A DNA stretch of 40,991 nucleotides from Phycisphaerales bacterium (GCA_025361735.1 JANYKD010000361.1:1-40991); one strand, 5' to 3'. Shown: positions 8,427-20,702, counted from the stretch's first letter. Program-made: numbers and translations. The notes: generated by a model from the sequence alone, not told the origin.

Positions 8427-9203
8427 ATGCCCCGTCGTTCCGCGATCGCCGCTCTCATCGCATCGGCCTGCGCCTTCGCTGTTCCTGTCGCCGCCGCACC
8501 GATCATCTATGTACATGATTCCCACGCCACGCTGGCCATGCTCGATCTCTCCACCGGCGTCTCCGGCGTTATCGGCACACTGCCGTCCGTCATGACCGAC
8601 ATCGCGCTGTCGCCATCCGGCGAGTTGTATGGCGTCGATTTCAGCATCCTCTGGCGGATCGACCCCGCCACCGCCCACGCAACACGCATCGGCGCCACGG
8701 GCTACACTTTGAATGCGCTCACCTTCGCCCCCGACGGCACGCTCTATGCCGCCGGCGTCGGCGGTCTGATCACACTCGATATCAGGACGGCGTCGGCCAC
8801 GCTCGTGGGCAACATCGCACCCTACATCTCCGCGGGCGATCTCGTCTTCGATTCCGCCGGCCAACTCCTGTTCACCACCACCGACAACAAGCTTCTCCGC
8901 CTCGATCCCCACACCGCCACGCCCGCGGTCATCGGCACCCTCGACCACACCAGTGTCTTCGGCCTGGCCATGGTCGATGGCATCCTCTACGGCGTCTCCG
9001 ATAGCGAGCGAGTCAGTTTCACGATCGACCCGGCGACGGCCGCGACCGGCCCGGCCATGATGCTGCCCAATTCCCTCGCCGGCGCGTATGGCGCCACTTC
9101 CAGCGCCGCTAACGCCACCGTCGCGACCGTCATCACTCCCGAGCCCGCAGGTCTTTCCCTGCTGGTTGCTGCGAGCCTGTTGCTGACACGCCGCCGCCGG
9201 TAG
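8427..9203 (+). CDS. PEP-CTERM-tailed secreted protein with propeller-like repeats
   Basis: A 258-residue exported protein. The signal peptide is RRSAIAALIASACAFAVPVAAA (about 3-24). The body has five or six weak repeats of the form LYGVDFSILWRIDPATAHATRIG / LLRLDPHTATPAVIGTL, as in beta-propeller-like proteins of the DUF4394 or NHL kind. The C-terminus is a PEP-CTERM sorting signal: PEP at 238-240, a hydrophobic helix GLSLLVAASLLL, then an Arg cluster. Such tails are recognised by exosortase/EpsH systems and direct proteins to the cell surface or exopolysaccharide; no exosortase gene lies in this window. AGGAGG at 8417-8422, 4 bases before the ATG, fixes the start. Confidence 0.85.
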   Translation: MPRRSAIAALIASACAFAVPVAAAPIIYVHDSHATLAMLDLSTGVSGVIGTLPSVMTDIALSPSGELYGVDFSILWRIDPATAHATRIGATGYTLNALTFAPDGTLYAAGVGGLITLDIRTASATLVGNIAPYISAGDLVFDSAGQLLFTTTDNKLLRLDPHTATPAVIGTLDHTSVFGLAMVDGILYGVSDSERVSFTIDPATAATGPAMMLPNSLAGAYGATSSAANATVATVITPEPAGLSLLVAASLLLTRRRR

Positions 9204-9239
9204 CGGACGGCGACGAAACCACCCTCCCCCGGATTGCAG

Positions 9240-9313
9240 GTGCCACGGCTTGTTTACTGCAAGCCGTATCAGCATTGCGCAAAGCACTGGCGATGGTCGG
9301 CAAGCCGTGCCAC
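9240..9313. repeat. Nested hairpin and inverted repeat after the PEP-CTERM gene
   Basis: ACGGCTTG (9245-9252) and CAAGCCGT (9260-9267) form an 8-bp stem with a 7-base loop, a terminator-like hairpin 42 bases past the stop, without a clear T-run. GTGCCACGGCTTG (9240-9252) also has a one-mismatch inverted copy at 9301-9313, so alternative pairings are possible. Confidence 0.5.
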
Positions 9314-9356
9314 GCCGACTCAACAGCAAATCCGACGGATGTTGACTGCCCACACC

Positions 9357-10589
9357 TTACGGATACGCCATCGCGAAGAAGTTCGTCCGTTCGACCGGCA
9401 GTGCTTCTTTGTCCACGGCGTCCTGCAGATACGATAGATCCTCACCCTCAAACGACGCGATCCGCAGGGCGTTGCCGTCACCGGGCGTTACGGCCTTTGG
9501 CACTTGCGTCGCCGGCAGGCGTTCCCCGTTCCGGTCAAAGGCCACGATCACCTGGGGCTTGAATGGATGCTGGCGATTGTAGCGGACCACGACCGCGATC
9601 TGCCCGTCAGACATGTGCATCTTCGCCCCGATTGGGAACGGCTGAATCAGGCCCATGAACACCCTCGCCAGCACCGGATCGTAAAGCTGGCGATACGGGC
9701 CGCAGGTGATCTCCCAGAGGGCGCGGGCAGGTGACTTGGCTTTTTTGTAGACATGAGTGGCTGTTGCCGCGTTGTAAGCATCGCAAATCCGGGCGATTCG
9801 CGTGAAGACATGCTGATTGGCTCCGGGCATGCGGGCCGGATAACCGCATCCGCTGAAGTTCTCGTGATGCGTACGCACGATCATGCGCGTGGCCGGCGGC
9901 ATCGACTCGGGCAACATCTCGGCCCCGGCGATGGGGTGCTCGGCCACCAGCGCCCGATCGGCCTCGCTCAATGGGCCTTCCTGGTTGATCAGGTGTTCCA
10001 GGGGGTACATACCCAGGTCGAGGAACATCGCCCCCAGTCCCAGCGGCGTCAGGTCCATCGAAACGGATCCCGTTAGCGTTGCGGCGGAGGTCTGACGCGT
10101 CCGCTCCCGCACCACGTAATCGCGCACCGCCGCCCCCAGAACCATGCACAGGTAGAAGACATTTCCCGAATGGCTCACCAGGTACGAGTCGCGGTTGAGG
10201 CTTTGGTCCAACAGGGCGGCCGACACGGGATGGTCCTTGAGATAGTCCATGACATCGCACGCCGCACTCTTGAGGGAATTGAAGTTCACGGTGGCGACGG
10301 TCGTGCGAGAGCCAAAACGCTCGTGGACCTTGTGCATGCAGTGCGAGATATGCGAGGTCGCTTCCTCGGCGACCTGCCGCTCGCGCGAGTCATCCTCGAA
10401 TTCCACGAGGTTGTCCAGGACCGGATCGCCGATCCGCAGCGTGATCGAGGGAAACTTACGCTGCAGAACCTCCACGTCGGCTTCGGTAAGCACCTTGCCG
10501 CCTGGCAGCATAACGCGGCCGCGAAGCATGAATGCCGCCGCCAGCTGCATTCCAGGCCGAAGTTGGTCGCACGTGAACAGCAGCGGCAT
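9357..10589 (-). CDS. Degenerate HD-GYP domain protein
   Basis: A 410-residue soluble protein. The N-terminal segment (LRPGMQLAAAFMLRGRVMLPGGKVL, about 10-55) is the type often seen ahead of HD-GYP domains. The domain (about 130-320) has His140 in LVSHSGNVFYLC, the family follow-on EHPIAGAEMLPESM (His218), HHENFSGCGYP at 241-251 and IARICDAYNAATA (Asp270). The signature HDxGK is replaced by LDLGM (190-194), losing the metal-binding His and the Lys. Classical HD-GYP proteins hydrolyse cyclic di-GMP; loss of these residues suggests weak activity, altered metal binding or a receptor role. The C-terminal 90 residues form a beta-rich region (MSDGQIAVVVRYN..PQVIVAFD). No clear Shine-Dalgarno is visible. 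Confidence 0.82.
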   Translation of the reverse strand: MPLLFTCDQLRPGMQLAAAFMLRGRVMLPGGKVLTEADVEVLQRKFPSITLRIGDPVLDNLVEFEDDSRERQVAEEATSHISHCMHKVHERFGSRTTVATVNFNSLKSAACDVMDYLKDHPVSAALLDQSLNRDSYLVSHSGNVFYLCMVLGAAVRDYVVRERTRQTSAATLTGSVSMDLTPLGLGAMFLDLGMYPLEHLINQEGPLSEADRALVAEHPIAGAEMLPESMPPATRMIVRTHHENFSGCGYPARMPGANQHVFTRIARICDAYNAATATHVYKKAKSPARALWEITCGPYRQLYDPVLARVFMGLIQPFPIGAKMHMSDGQIAVVVRYNRQHPFKPQVIVAFDRNGERLPATQVPKAVTPGDGNALRIASFEGEDLSYLQDAVDKEALPVERTNFFAMAYP

Positions 10590-10944
10590 AAGTCACACAT
10601 CAGACGGTATTATCGGACCGGGGTATCGTCCCCGAGGTCCAACGGCCGGAACCGGAAACAGGCTCGGCGCCGGGAGTCCGGCGCTCGCTGTCATCATGAA
10701 ATCGGCAGATAGGGAGCGGCACTGGACTGCTGTTTATACCCATTGCCACTTCGTTCGCGCACGCGAACTTGCCGAATTGACGGCTCAGGCCATCATCAAC
10801 TATCAACGCTCGCCGTATCGAAGAGGTACGCCCGATGTGGCAAGCAACTATCGAGCCCTTGAGGCCGGTGTCCTTGAACCAAGTCGAGTGAGTTGTCGTG
10901 AAACGACCGCCAACATAGAGTGAAGCCGGAAGGAAGACGCAAGA
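10590..10944. other. 355-base intergenic region, divergent promoters expected
   Basis: No convincing gene is seen between the divergent HD-GYP and GH99-like genes. TTGACG (10777-10782) and TATCAA (10801-10806), 18 bases apart, are a weak promoter candidate for the plus strand but lie about 140 bases from the start codon. Nothing else stands out. Confidence 0.3.
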
Positions 10945-12756
10945 GTGAACAAGGAAAAGGAAAGAGCGAGTTCATTTTATCTTTTACCTTTTACCTTATT
11001 TGTTCTCGCCATTCTCTCTCTGTTTCATTCCGCATTCTGCCTCGCCGCCGAGGCGTCCGCTCCGGTCTGGGACATCCAGCCCGACACCTGGGTCGCCACC
11101 GACGCCCTCGGCCGCTCGTTGCCCACGCTCAAGGAAGCCCGGCCCCTGCGGCAGGACCGCTACGTCGGCATCTTCTACTTCGTCTGGCTCGGCCAGCATG
11201 GCAACAGCGTCTACGACAACAGCAAGTTCCTGGCCGCCAACCCGGCCGATCCGCCCTACGGCCCGGCCAGTGCCTATCACCACTGGGGCGAGCCGCTCTG
11301 GGGCTACTATCTAAGCACCGACGAAGCCATCATCCGCAAGCACGCCCAGATGCTCGTCAATGCCGGCGTGGACATGGTCTTCCTCGATACCACAAACGCT
11401 GTCACCTACGACACGGTCGTGCATACCGTCTGCCGCGTCTGGGCCGACATGCGACGCGAGGGCCAGCTCACCCCGCAGATCGCCTTCATCACCTGGACGA
11501 AAAGCGGCCAGACCGTCAAACGCCTCTACGACACCTGGTATGCGACGAAACAATACGCCGATCTCTGGTTCCACTGGAAGGGCAAGCCGCTGATCCTCGC
11601 GAAATCCGCTGAATTCTCGGCCGAATGCCGCGACTTCTTCACCATCCGCGAGAGTTGGGCCTGGACCAAGGGCCAGAAATGGTTCGGCGATGGCAGGGAC
11701 AAATGGGCCTGGATCGACAACCATCCGCAAAACCCCGGCTGGCACGACAGCCCCGACAAGCCCGAGCAGATCAGCGTCTGCGTTGCCCAGCACCCCGTAT
11801 CCAACATCGGCCGGAGTTTCCACGATGGCAAGGAGCCGCCGCCGGCGCAGTGGCAGAGCGAGCAGGGCCTCTGTTTCGCCGAGCAGTGGAAGCGGGCCAT
11901 CGAGGTCGATCCCGAGTTCGTCCTGGTCACCGGCTGGAATGAGTGGATCGCCATGCGCTTTGTCTCCAAAGCCGGCGGCCAGACATTTCTCGGCAAGCCG
12001 CTCGCTCCCGGCGGTTCCTTCTTCGTCGATCAGTACAGCCCCGAGTTCAGCCGCGACATCGAGCCGATGAAGGGCGGATTCGGTGACAACTACTACTATC
12101 AGCTTGTAAGCAACATCCGCAAATACAAAGGCGCGCGGCCGATCCCCGGCGTGCTGTCCAGGCCTATCACCATCGACAGAAAATTCGACGATTGGAAGAA
12201 TGTCGAGCCCGAGTTCCGCGATGCCATCGGCGATCCCGTGCATCGCAACGACCCCGGCTACAGTGGCGCCGGCCCGTATGTGAACACCACCGGCCGCAAT
12301 GATATCGTCGCCGCCAAGGTCAGCGTCGACGCCGACAACGTCTACTTCTACGTCCGCACCAAAGACAAACTCACGCCCAGCACCGACCCCAACTGGATGC
12401 TCCTCTTCCTCGACGTGGACGCCAACCCCAAAACCGGCTGGCTCGGTTACGACTTCGTCCTCAATCGCTCGGGTGTGACGCCCGGCACCACAACCATCGA
12501 GAAGAACGTCGGCGGCAAATACCAGTGGGCCAACCCCACCAACGTGAGGTGCTCCGTGTCCGGCAGCGAACTGGAACTCGCCATCCCGCGAGCCGTCCTG
12601 GGCATCCAGACGTTCCCCGCGACGATCGACTTCAAATGGGCCGACAACATCCAGCAGAACGGCGAGCCGGCCGACTTCGATCTCAACGGCGACGCCGCCC
12701 CCGATGGCCGGTTCAATTTTCGTGCCCGCCTGAACGGCGCGGCGATGGGGAGGTAA
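10945..12756 (+). CDS. Secreted GH99/WbsX-like glycoside hydrolase with C-terminal CBM9-like domain
   Basis: A 603-residue exported protein. The signal peptide (about 1-36, NKEKERASSFYLLPFTLFVLAILSLFHSAFCLAA) is encoded by a repeat-like stretch. The catalytic region (about 65-400) resembles GH99/WbsX-type proteins: YVGIFYFVW, YYLSTDEAIIRKHAQMLVNAGVDMVFLD, and VTGWNEWIAMRF with Glu333 in the conserved NEW motif. Residues about 405-600 look like a CBM9/DOMON-type sandwich: ITIDRKFDDWKNV, NDIVAAKVSVDADNVYFYV, WMLLFLDVDANPKTGWLGYDFVLNR. The GH99 fold acts on mannan-type linkages, but specificity is not inferable here. GTG 10945 is the only plausible start, because no in-frame ATG precedes the catalytic domain; GGAAGG lies 11-16 bases upstream. 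Confidence 0.78.
   Translation: MNKEKERASSFYLLPFTLFVLAILSLFHSAFCLAAEASAPVWDIQPDTWVATDALGRSLPTLKEARPLRQDRYVGIFYFVWLGQHGNSVYDNSKFLAANPADPPYGPASAYHHWGEPLWGYYLSTDEAIIRKHAQMLVNAGVDMVFLDTTNAVTYDTVVHTVCRVWADMRREGQLTPQIAFITWTKSGQTVKRLYDTWYATKQYADLWFHWKGKPLILAKSAEFSAECRDFFTIRESWAWTKGQKWFGDGRDKWAWIDNHPQNPGWHDSPDKPEQISVCVAQHPVSNIGRSFHDGKEPPPAQWQSEQGLCFAEQWKRAIEVDPEFVLVTGWNEWIAMRFVSKAGGQTFLGKPLAPGGSFFVDQYSPEFSRDIEPMKGGFGDNYYYQLVSNIRKYKGARPIPGVLSRPITIDRKFDDWKNVEPEFRDAIGDPVHRNDPGYSGAGPYVNTTGRNDIVAAKVSVDADNVYFYVRTKDKLTPSTDPNWMLLFLDVDANPKTGWLGYDFVLNRSGVTPGTTTIEKNVGGKYQWANPTNVRCSVSGSELELAIPRAVLGIQTFPATIDFKWADNIQQNGEPADFDLNGDAAPDGRFNFRARLNGAAMGR
10951..10997. repeat. Word-built inverted repeat overlapping the signal-peptide codons
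   Basis: AAGGAAAAGGAAAG (10951-10964) is an inverted counterpart, with two single-base gaps, of CTTTTACCTTTTACCTT (10981-10997), which is itself a tandem word. The element lies just inside the GTG start of the GH99-like gene, so its right arm encodes part of the hydrophobic core of the signal peptide (FYLLPFTLF). Confidence 0.55.
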
Positions 12757-12804
12757 CAAAGGGACAAATCGTGTATTGTGCTCGTCGAAGAGGAACTTGG
12801 TGCC

Positions 12805-13404
12805 ATGATCCAGTACACCGTATCACCTGCAGAACTGGCAGAGGCCAATGCCGCGCTCGATGCTCCGAACAGATCGCCTGCCGCCCCGCTGGCCGCGACT
12901 CCAACCCCACATTCCACACGTCGGGGGCTGGCGGGTTGGGCAATCTTCATTGGGCTCTGCGTACTGGTGTTCCTGTTCCTTCGGTGGCAAGGCGCCAGTA
13001 GTCCGCCCGCCCACATCGGTGCAACATTACCGAAACCAACTTCACCAAGCATGCTCCAACTGTTCATTGGATGGGGTTCAGTGATCTTTGGCATGTTCCT
13101 TCTATTGTACGTGTTCTTGGTTGATCTCTGCCGGTTGCAGCGCGATAGTACCATCAAGAATCAGAAGTCCTTGGATTGGAGTGACGCCGAGGTAACAGTT
13201 ACGGCAAACAATGTTGTTGCTACGTACGCATGGACGGCATTCGAGTCACACGTCGAGACAGCCAATATCTTCGCGCTGCGGGGACGCGGAACGCTTGTCC
13301 AAGTGATTCCAAGGCATGCGTTTCCAAACACGGATCTCATCGAGGACTTCCGGCGTTGCCTTCGTAGTCATGTGCCCCAACTTGCCAAACTCTACACACC
13401 ATGA
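12805..13404 (+). CDS. YcxB-like membrane protein (first of a pair)
   Basis: A 199-residue protein. Residues about 1-36 form a Pro/Ala-rich soluble head; two membrane helices follow (GWAIFIGLCVLVFLFLRW and MLQLFIGWGSVIFGMFLLLYVFLV). The C-terminal domain contains YAWTAFESHVETANIFALRGRGTLVQVIPRHAF, then FRRCLRSHV, which is the pattern of YcxB-like C-terminal domains (a PH-like fold of unknown role). The start at 12805 is chosen because AGAGGA lies about 10 bases upstream. Its stop overlaps the next gene's ATG (ATGA at 13401-13404), so the two are translationally coupled, and the partner has the same architecture. Base composition is visibly lower in GC than in the flanking enzymes. Confidence 0.75.
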   Translation: MIQYTVSPAELAEANAALDAPNRSPAAPLAATPTPHSTRRGLAGWAIFIGLCVLVFLFLRWQGASSPPAHIGATLPKPTSPSMLQLFIGWGSVIFGMFLLLYVFLVDLCRLQRDSTIKNQKSLDWSDAEVTVTANNVVATYAWTAFESHVETANIFALRGRGTLVQVIPRHAFPNTDLIEDFRRCLRSHVPQLAKLYTP

Positions 13405-13925
13405 CGATCTCAATTCAATACGCCTACGATGATTTCGAAATTCTTCGGCGACCCGGCTTTCGCTGGAGGTTGTTCTTCGGCAGATCGGCAAGCATCCTGA
13501 TTCGCCTCAGCCTCGCCTGTGTCATCACGACCTTTGGCGTCACATATCTCGTATTGACGGACTCCTGGATTTGGGCTTCCTGTTTCATTTTGCCTGCGAT
13601 CCCCGTCGCGCTGTTGCTGGTTGCTACATTGCATGGTGGATCTCACCCGTTCGGTTCCCCTGAGAAGTGGAACAAGGATCCTCTCAGCCAAGGCGTCGTG
13701 TCATTGGAAACCGGCGATGCGGGCCTCACATTGGCGAGTCCCGGCACGCGGACCTTTTATCCTTGGTGCGTGGTCACTGGCTTGGCCGAATATCCTGGAG
13801 CGGTCATCGTCAACACATCACACCAAGTCTTCCTCCTTATCCCCAAGCGGGCATTTGCGGATGATGCTCAGTTCCGTCAGTTCCAGACGTTGGTTGATTC
13901 CCACGCGCAGCGGCCACACGCCTGA
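13401..13925 (+). CDS. YcxB-like membrane protein (second of a pair)
   Basis: A 174-residue protein starting in a 4-base overlap with the preceding YcxB-like gene. The N-terminus ISIQYAYDDFEILRRPGFRW is the usual YcxB-type opening; two helices follow (SILIRLSLACVITTFGVTYLVL and WIWASCFILPAIPVALLLVATL), then a PH-like C-terminal domain with TFYPWCVVTGLAEYPGAVIVNTSHQVFLLIPKRAFADDAQFRQF. The coupling and shared domain suggest the pair forms a hetero-oligomer in the membrane; the function is unknown. No signal peptide is needed because the first helix anchors it. Confidence 0.75.
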   Translation: MTISIQYAYDDFEILRRPGFRWRLFFGRSASILIRLSLACVITTFGVTYLVLTDSWIWASCFILPAIPVALLLVATLHGGSHPFGSPEKWNKDPLSQGVVSLETGDAGLTLASPGTRTFYPWCVVTGLAEYPGAVIVNTSHQVFLLIPKRAFADDAQFRQFQTLVDSHAQRPHA

Positions 13926-13951
13926 TCCGTACCCTCTATCAAGGCAATGTC

Positions 13952-15304
13952 ATGTCACATACAACGAGCCACAGCAAACAAGCATCCAAGAAACCTGCCT
14001 TGGCACCGTATTGGTTGTTGCCCATCCTCGTCGGCGTTTCCGCCCTCGCTGCCGAGCCCCCAATGTCCTTCCTCGACAACGGCACTCTGAAACTCGGCGT
14101 CGACCTCTCCATCGGTGGCTCGATCACCTATCTCGGGCCATCCGGCAAAGACCTCAACCTCATCAACAGCCACGACTGGGGCCGGCAGATCCAGATGTCC
14201 TTCTACGGCGGCCCAAACCCCTACACTGTCGGCGACAAGAAGCCCAACCCGGCCTGGGCGTTTCTGGGCTGGAACCCCATCCAGTCCGGCGACTGCTACG
14301 GCAAGCGCGCCAAAGTGCTCGAGCACAAGAACGACGGCAAATCGCTCTACGTGAAGTGCAACCCCATGCAGTGGCCGATGGACGATGTCCCCGGCGAATG
14401 TACGTTCGAGTGCTGGATCACGCTGGACAAGAACACGGCGTCCGTCCGCAGCCGGATCAACAACGACCGCAGCGACAAGACGCAGTACGCAGGCCGGGAC
14501 CAGGAATGCCCGGCCGTTTACACCAACGGCCCGTGGTGGCGGCTGATGAGCTACACCGGAGACAAGCCCTTCACCAAAGACGCACTCACGCAGATCCCGG
14601 CCAGGTTCCCTTGGAGCGGTTACCGCGCCAACGAATGCTGGAGCGCGCTGGTTGATGACAACGACTGGGGCCTGGGACTCTGGAACGAAGGCATGTACTC
14701 GACCACCGGCGGTTTCGCCGGAAAGCCCGGCAAAGGGGGGCCAAAGGACAACCCGACTGGTTACTTTGCTCCCCTGACCAAGACCATCCTCGACCACAAC
14801 ATCCAAAACGAATACCGCTACGTTCTGATCCTCGGCAAACTGGACGAGATCCGCACCTACGTCTACGACCATGCCAAGCGCCCGGCGCCGCCGAAGTATG
14901 TCTTCGCCACGGACCGTGCCGGCTGGATCTATCACGGCCTGAAAGACACCGGCTGGCCGATTGCCGGCGAACTCTGCGTTTTGCCCCAGCCGAAGAACGG
15001 CACCATGGCCGGCCCGCAGGATCTCTGGCCGGCCGAAGCCGCCCCCAAACTCCGCATCCACGCCGCGTTCGACACCACGCAGACCAACCTCCGCGTCCGC
15101 TTCTCGCGTCTGGCCGGCGAATCCGGCCCCGGCCTGCCGCTGACTGTCACGGCCGACGGCCAATACCGCACGTACGAAGTGGATCTATCGGCCGCGAAGG
15201 AATACCAGGGCCTCATCACCTCCGTCCGCATCGACCTGCCCCCGGCGAAGAAGGAGGGCGAGACGGTCAAGGTGAAGTGGATCGAATTGGGCAAGGCGCT
15301 GTAG
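13952..15304 (+). CDS. Secreted protein of unknown function, beta-rich, 450 residues
   Basis: An exported protein with a positively charged n-region (SHTTSHSKQASKKPALAP) and a hydrophobic core YWLLPILVGVSALAAE, cleaved near residue 34. The mature part begins MSFLDNGTLKLGVDLSIGGSITYLGPSGKDLNLINSHDWGRQIQMSFYGGP and is rich in Trp, Tyr and Gly, as in carbohydrate-active beta-sandwich enzymes. The C-terminal 130 residues look like a separate sandwich domain (LRVRFSRLAGESGPGLPLTVTADGQYRTYEVDLS). I cannot assign a glycosidase family. The surrounding carbohydrate-active genes make a role in glycan binding or degradation likely, but this is inference. AAGG lies 8 bases before the ATG. Confidence 0.7.
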   Translation: MSHTTSHSKQASKKPALAPYWLLPILVGVSALAAEPPMSFLDNGTLKLGVDLSIGGSITYLGPSGKDLNLINSHDWGRQIQMSFYGGPNPYTVGDKKPNPAWAFLGWNPIQSGDCYGKRAKVLEHKNDGKSLYVKCNPMQWPMDDVPGECTFECWITLDKNTASVRSRINNDRSDKTQYAGRDQECPAVYTNGPWWRLMSYTGDKPFTKDALTQIPARFPWSGYRANECWSALVDDNDWGLGLWNEGMYSTTGGFAGKPGKGGPKDNPTGYFAPLTKTILDHNIQNEYRYVLILGKLDEIRTYVYDHAKRPAPPKYVFATDRAGWIYHGLKDTGWPIAGELCVLPQPKNGTMAGPQDLWPAEAAPKLRIHAAFDTTQTNLRVRFSRLAGESGPGLPLTVTADGQYRTYEVDLSAAKEYQGLITSVRIDLPPAKKEGETVKVKWIELGKAL

Positions 15305-15350
15305 TGTGGTCAGCCCCGCCGCCACGCGTGAGTTTCCCCGCCGCTTCGAT

Positions 15351-15356
15351 TAGAAT
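15351..15356 (+). promoter_or_regulatory. -10 element of a probable leaderless promoter (aminotransferase)
   Basis: TAGAAT (5 of 6 matches to TATAAT) ends 6 bases before the ATG at 15363, and no Shine-Dalgarno lies between. A start site 6-8 bases past the -10 would be at or next to the A of the ATG. No good -35 is visible. Confidence 0.5.
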
Positions 15357-15362
15357 ACTCCC

Positions 15363-16517
15363 ATGCGATCCATCACCGAATACGTCTCGCGCCGGGCTCT
15401 GGGTGTCGATGCTTCCGGCATCCGCAAGGTCTTCGATCTGGCCGCCAAGATGAAGGACCCCATCAATCTCTCCATCGGCCTGCCCGATTTTGACGTACCC
15501 CAGCCGGCCAAGGAAGCCGCCATCGAGGCCATCCGTTCGGGGCAGAATCGCTACACCCAGACCCAGGGCATCGCCCCGCTCTGCGAACGTCTCCGCAAGA
15601 ATCTCTCGGCCGAGATCGGCCGCGATGTCGGCGATGTGCTCATCACCTCCGGCGTATCCGGCGGCCTGTTCCTCGCCATCCTCTCCATCATCGACCCGGG
15701 CGACGAGGCCATCTTCCTCGACCCCTACTTCGTGATGTATAAGCACCTGCTGACGCTGGCCGGCGGCAAGTCGGTCCCGGTCGATTCCTACCCCGACTTC
15801 CGTTTCCCGGCCGACAAGGTCGAGCGGGCCATCACCGCCAAGACCAAGGTGCTGATCCTCAACTCCCCGTCCAACCCCACGGGCGTGGTCATGAGCCCCG
15901 AAGAGGTTGCCGCCGCCGTCGAGATCGCCCGCAAACACGACATCCTGCTCATCTCCGATGAAATCTACGAGCCGTTCCTCTACGCCGGCCTCGGGACGCA
16001 GGCCTCGGTGCCCGGCGGTCACGCGGCGCTTCCCTCTCCCGCCAGGATCTACGACAAGACCATCATCCTCCGCGGTTTCTCCAAGAGCCACGCCATGACC
16101 GGCTGGCGCCTGGGTTATGCGGCCGGGCCCGAGGAGATCATCGCCCAGATGACCAAGCTCCAGCAGTACACTTTTGTCTGCGCCCCCTCGCCCCTGCAAT
16201 ACGCCGCCATGAAAGCCCTGGACGTCCCCATGACCGACGCCGTGGCGGCCTACAAGCGCAAGCGCGACATCGTCTACGACGGCCTGAGCGGCGCGTTCGA
16301 GCTGGTCAAACCCGAGGGCGCCTTCTACATTTTCCCCAAGGCCCCCGCCGGCCGCCCGGCCAGCGACTTCGTCGCCAAGGCCATCGAGAACAACGTGCTG
16401 ATCATCCCCGGCAACGTCTTCTCCGAGCGTGACACGCACTTCCGCATCAGCTACGCGACGACTGACGAGAAGCTCAAGGAAGGCGTGGCCATATTGCGGA
16501 GGCTGGCGGGGAAATAG
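15363..16517 (+). CDS. Class I/II aminotransferase (PLP-dependent, aspartate aminotransferase-like)
   Basis: A 384-residue cytoplasmic fold-type I aminotransferase with all key positions: substrate-side SIGLPDFDVP (37-46), YTQTQGI (64-70), NSPSNPTG (167-174), SDEIYEPF (198-205; Asp199 to the pyridine nitrogen), PLP Schiff-base Lys241 in GFSKSHAMTGWRLGY (238-252), and substrate-carboxylate Arg361 in HFRISYAT. This pattern is the aspartate/aromatic aminotransferase subgroup; exact substrates are not determined. The ATG lacks a Shine-Dalgarno and is 6 bases after a -10-like hexamer, so the mRNA is probably leaderless. A fragment of a diverged paralogue's C-terminus lies near 40 kb. Confidence 0.92.
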   Translation: MRSITEYVSRRALGVDASGIRKVFDLAAKMKDPINLSIGLPDFDVPQPAKEAAIEAIRSGQNRYTQTQGIAPLCERLRKNLSAEIGRDVGDVLITSGVSGGLFLAILSIIDPGDEAIFLDPYFVMYKHLLTLAGGKSVPVDSYPDFRFPADKVERAITAKTKVLILNSPSNPTGVVMSPEEVAAAVEIARKHDILLISDEIYEPFLYAGLGTQASVPGGHAALPSPARIYDKTIILRGFSKSHAMTGWRLGYAAGPEEIIAQMTKLQQYTFVCAPSPLQYAAMKALDVPMTDAVAAYKRKRDIVYDGLSGAFELVKPEGAFYIFPKAPAGRPASDFVAKAIENNVLIIPGNVFSERDTHFRISYATTDEKLKEGVAILRRLAGK

Positions 16518-17410
16518 GCGTGTCCTGATCCTTCGGGACCGTGCCTGAGAGGCATCCCATGGGCAACGACTGCGTCATCATCCCGCCCACGCAAACCCCG
16601 GACGACGATCCGCCGCTCTGCCCCAACTGCGGCTATGACCTGCGCGGGGTTCACGCCGAGCGATGCAGTGAATGTGGCCAGACGATCGACTGGGCCGCGC
16701 TGGGTCTGAGTGGTGTCCCTTGGGCGGCCCGGCGCGACATCGGTTGCGTTCGGGCATATCTCCGCACTCTGTGGCTTGTCACCATTAACAGCCGCCGGCT
16801 GAAGCACGAAGCCGTCAAGCCTCAACTATTGGCAGACGCCCGGAGTTTCCGGCGGATCACGGCGGTCGCCTTCGCCGCTGTTTTGCTGAGCGTGTTCGCC
16901 GTGGCCGTGATCGAGGAAAATGGGCTGGTGTTCATGGCCGTTCCACCCGAGCCGCTGCGAGCGACCGCATCGCCTTTGCGGTGGATGTACGACCTGACCG
17001 TGCCCTGGTCGGCCGGGGCGACACTTTGGCCGGTCATTCCCGCCTGCCTGATCTTTCTGGCGTTCGCGCTCGCCTCGTCCGTGCAAGCGCTGTTCCGTGT
17101 CGCCTCCGCGTCGCCCCGGCAGCAGGATCGTGCCGCCGCCATCTCCTGCTACGCCATCGCACCACTTGCCCTGTTTCTGCCGTGGTGGGTACTCTGGGTG
17201 TTCGTGAGAATGGCCGTGCGGGGCAGCCCGCTGGTGTGGTTTGCCTCGGCAGGTGTCGCCAGCTTCTTTGTCTTCGTTGGCGCACTCTTGTTGCTGGTCG
17301 CCATCGTCCGCATCATGCAATGGGTCTCGCGGTCCCGCCACTGTGGTTTTACGGGCATCGTGGCCGCGATGGCAAAGCTCCTGGGCCTGTGGCTGTTGTG
17401 CATCGTCGTT

Positions 17411-20667
<3,257 letters not shown>

Positions 20668-20682
20668 ATCATCGCGGCCGAG

Positions 20683-20702
20683 GGTGGAGGCGACGCTCCA
20701 CC
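20683..20702 (+). terminator. Hairpin downstream of guaB
   Basis: GGTGGAG (20683-20689) and CTCCACC (20696-20702) form a 7-bp stem with a 6-base loop, 15 bases past the guaB stop. No T-run follows, so intrinsic termination is uncertain. Confidence 0.4.
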
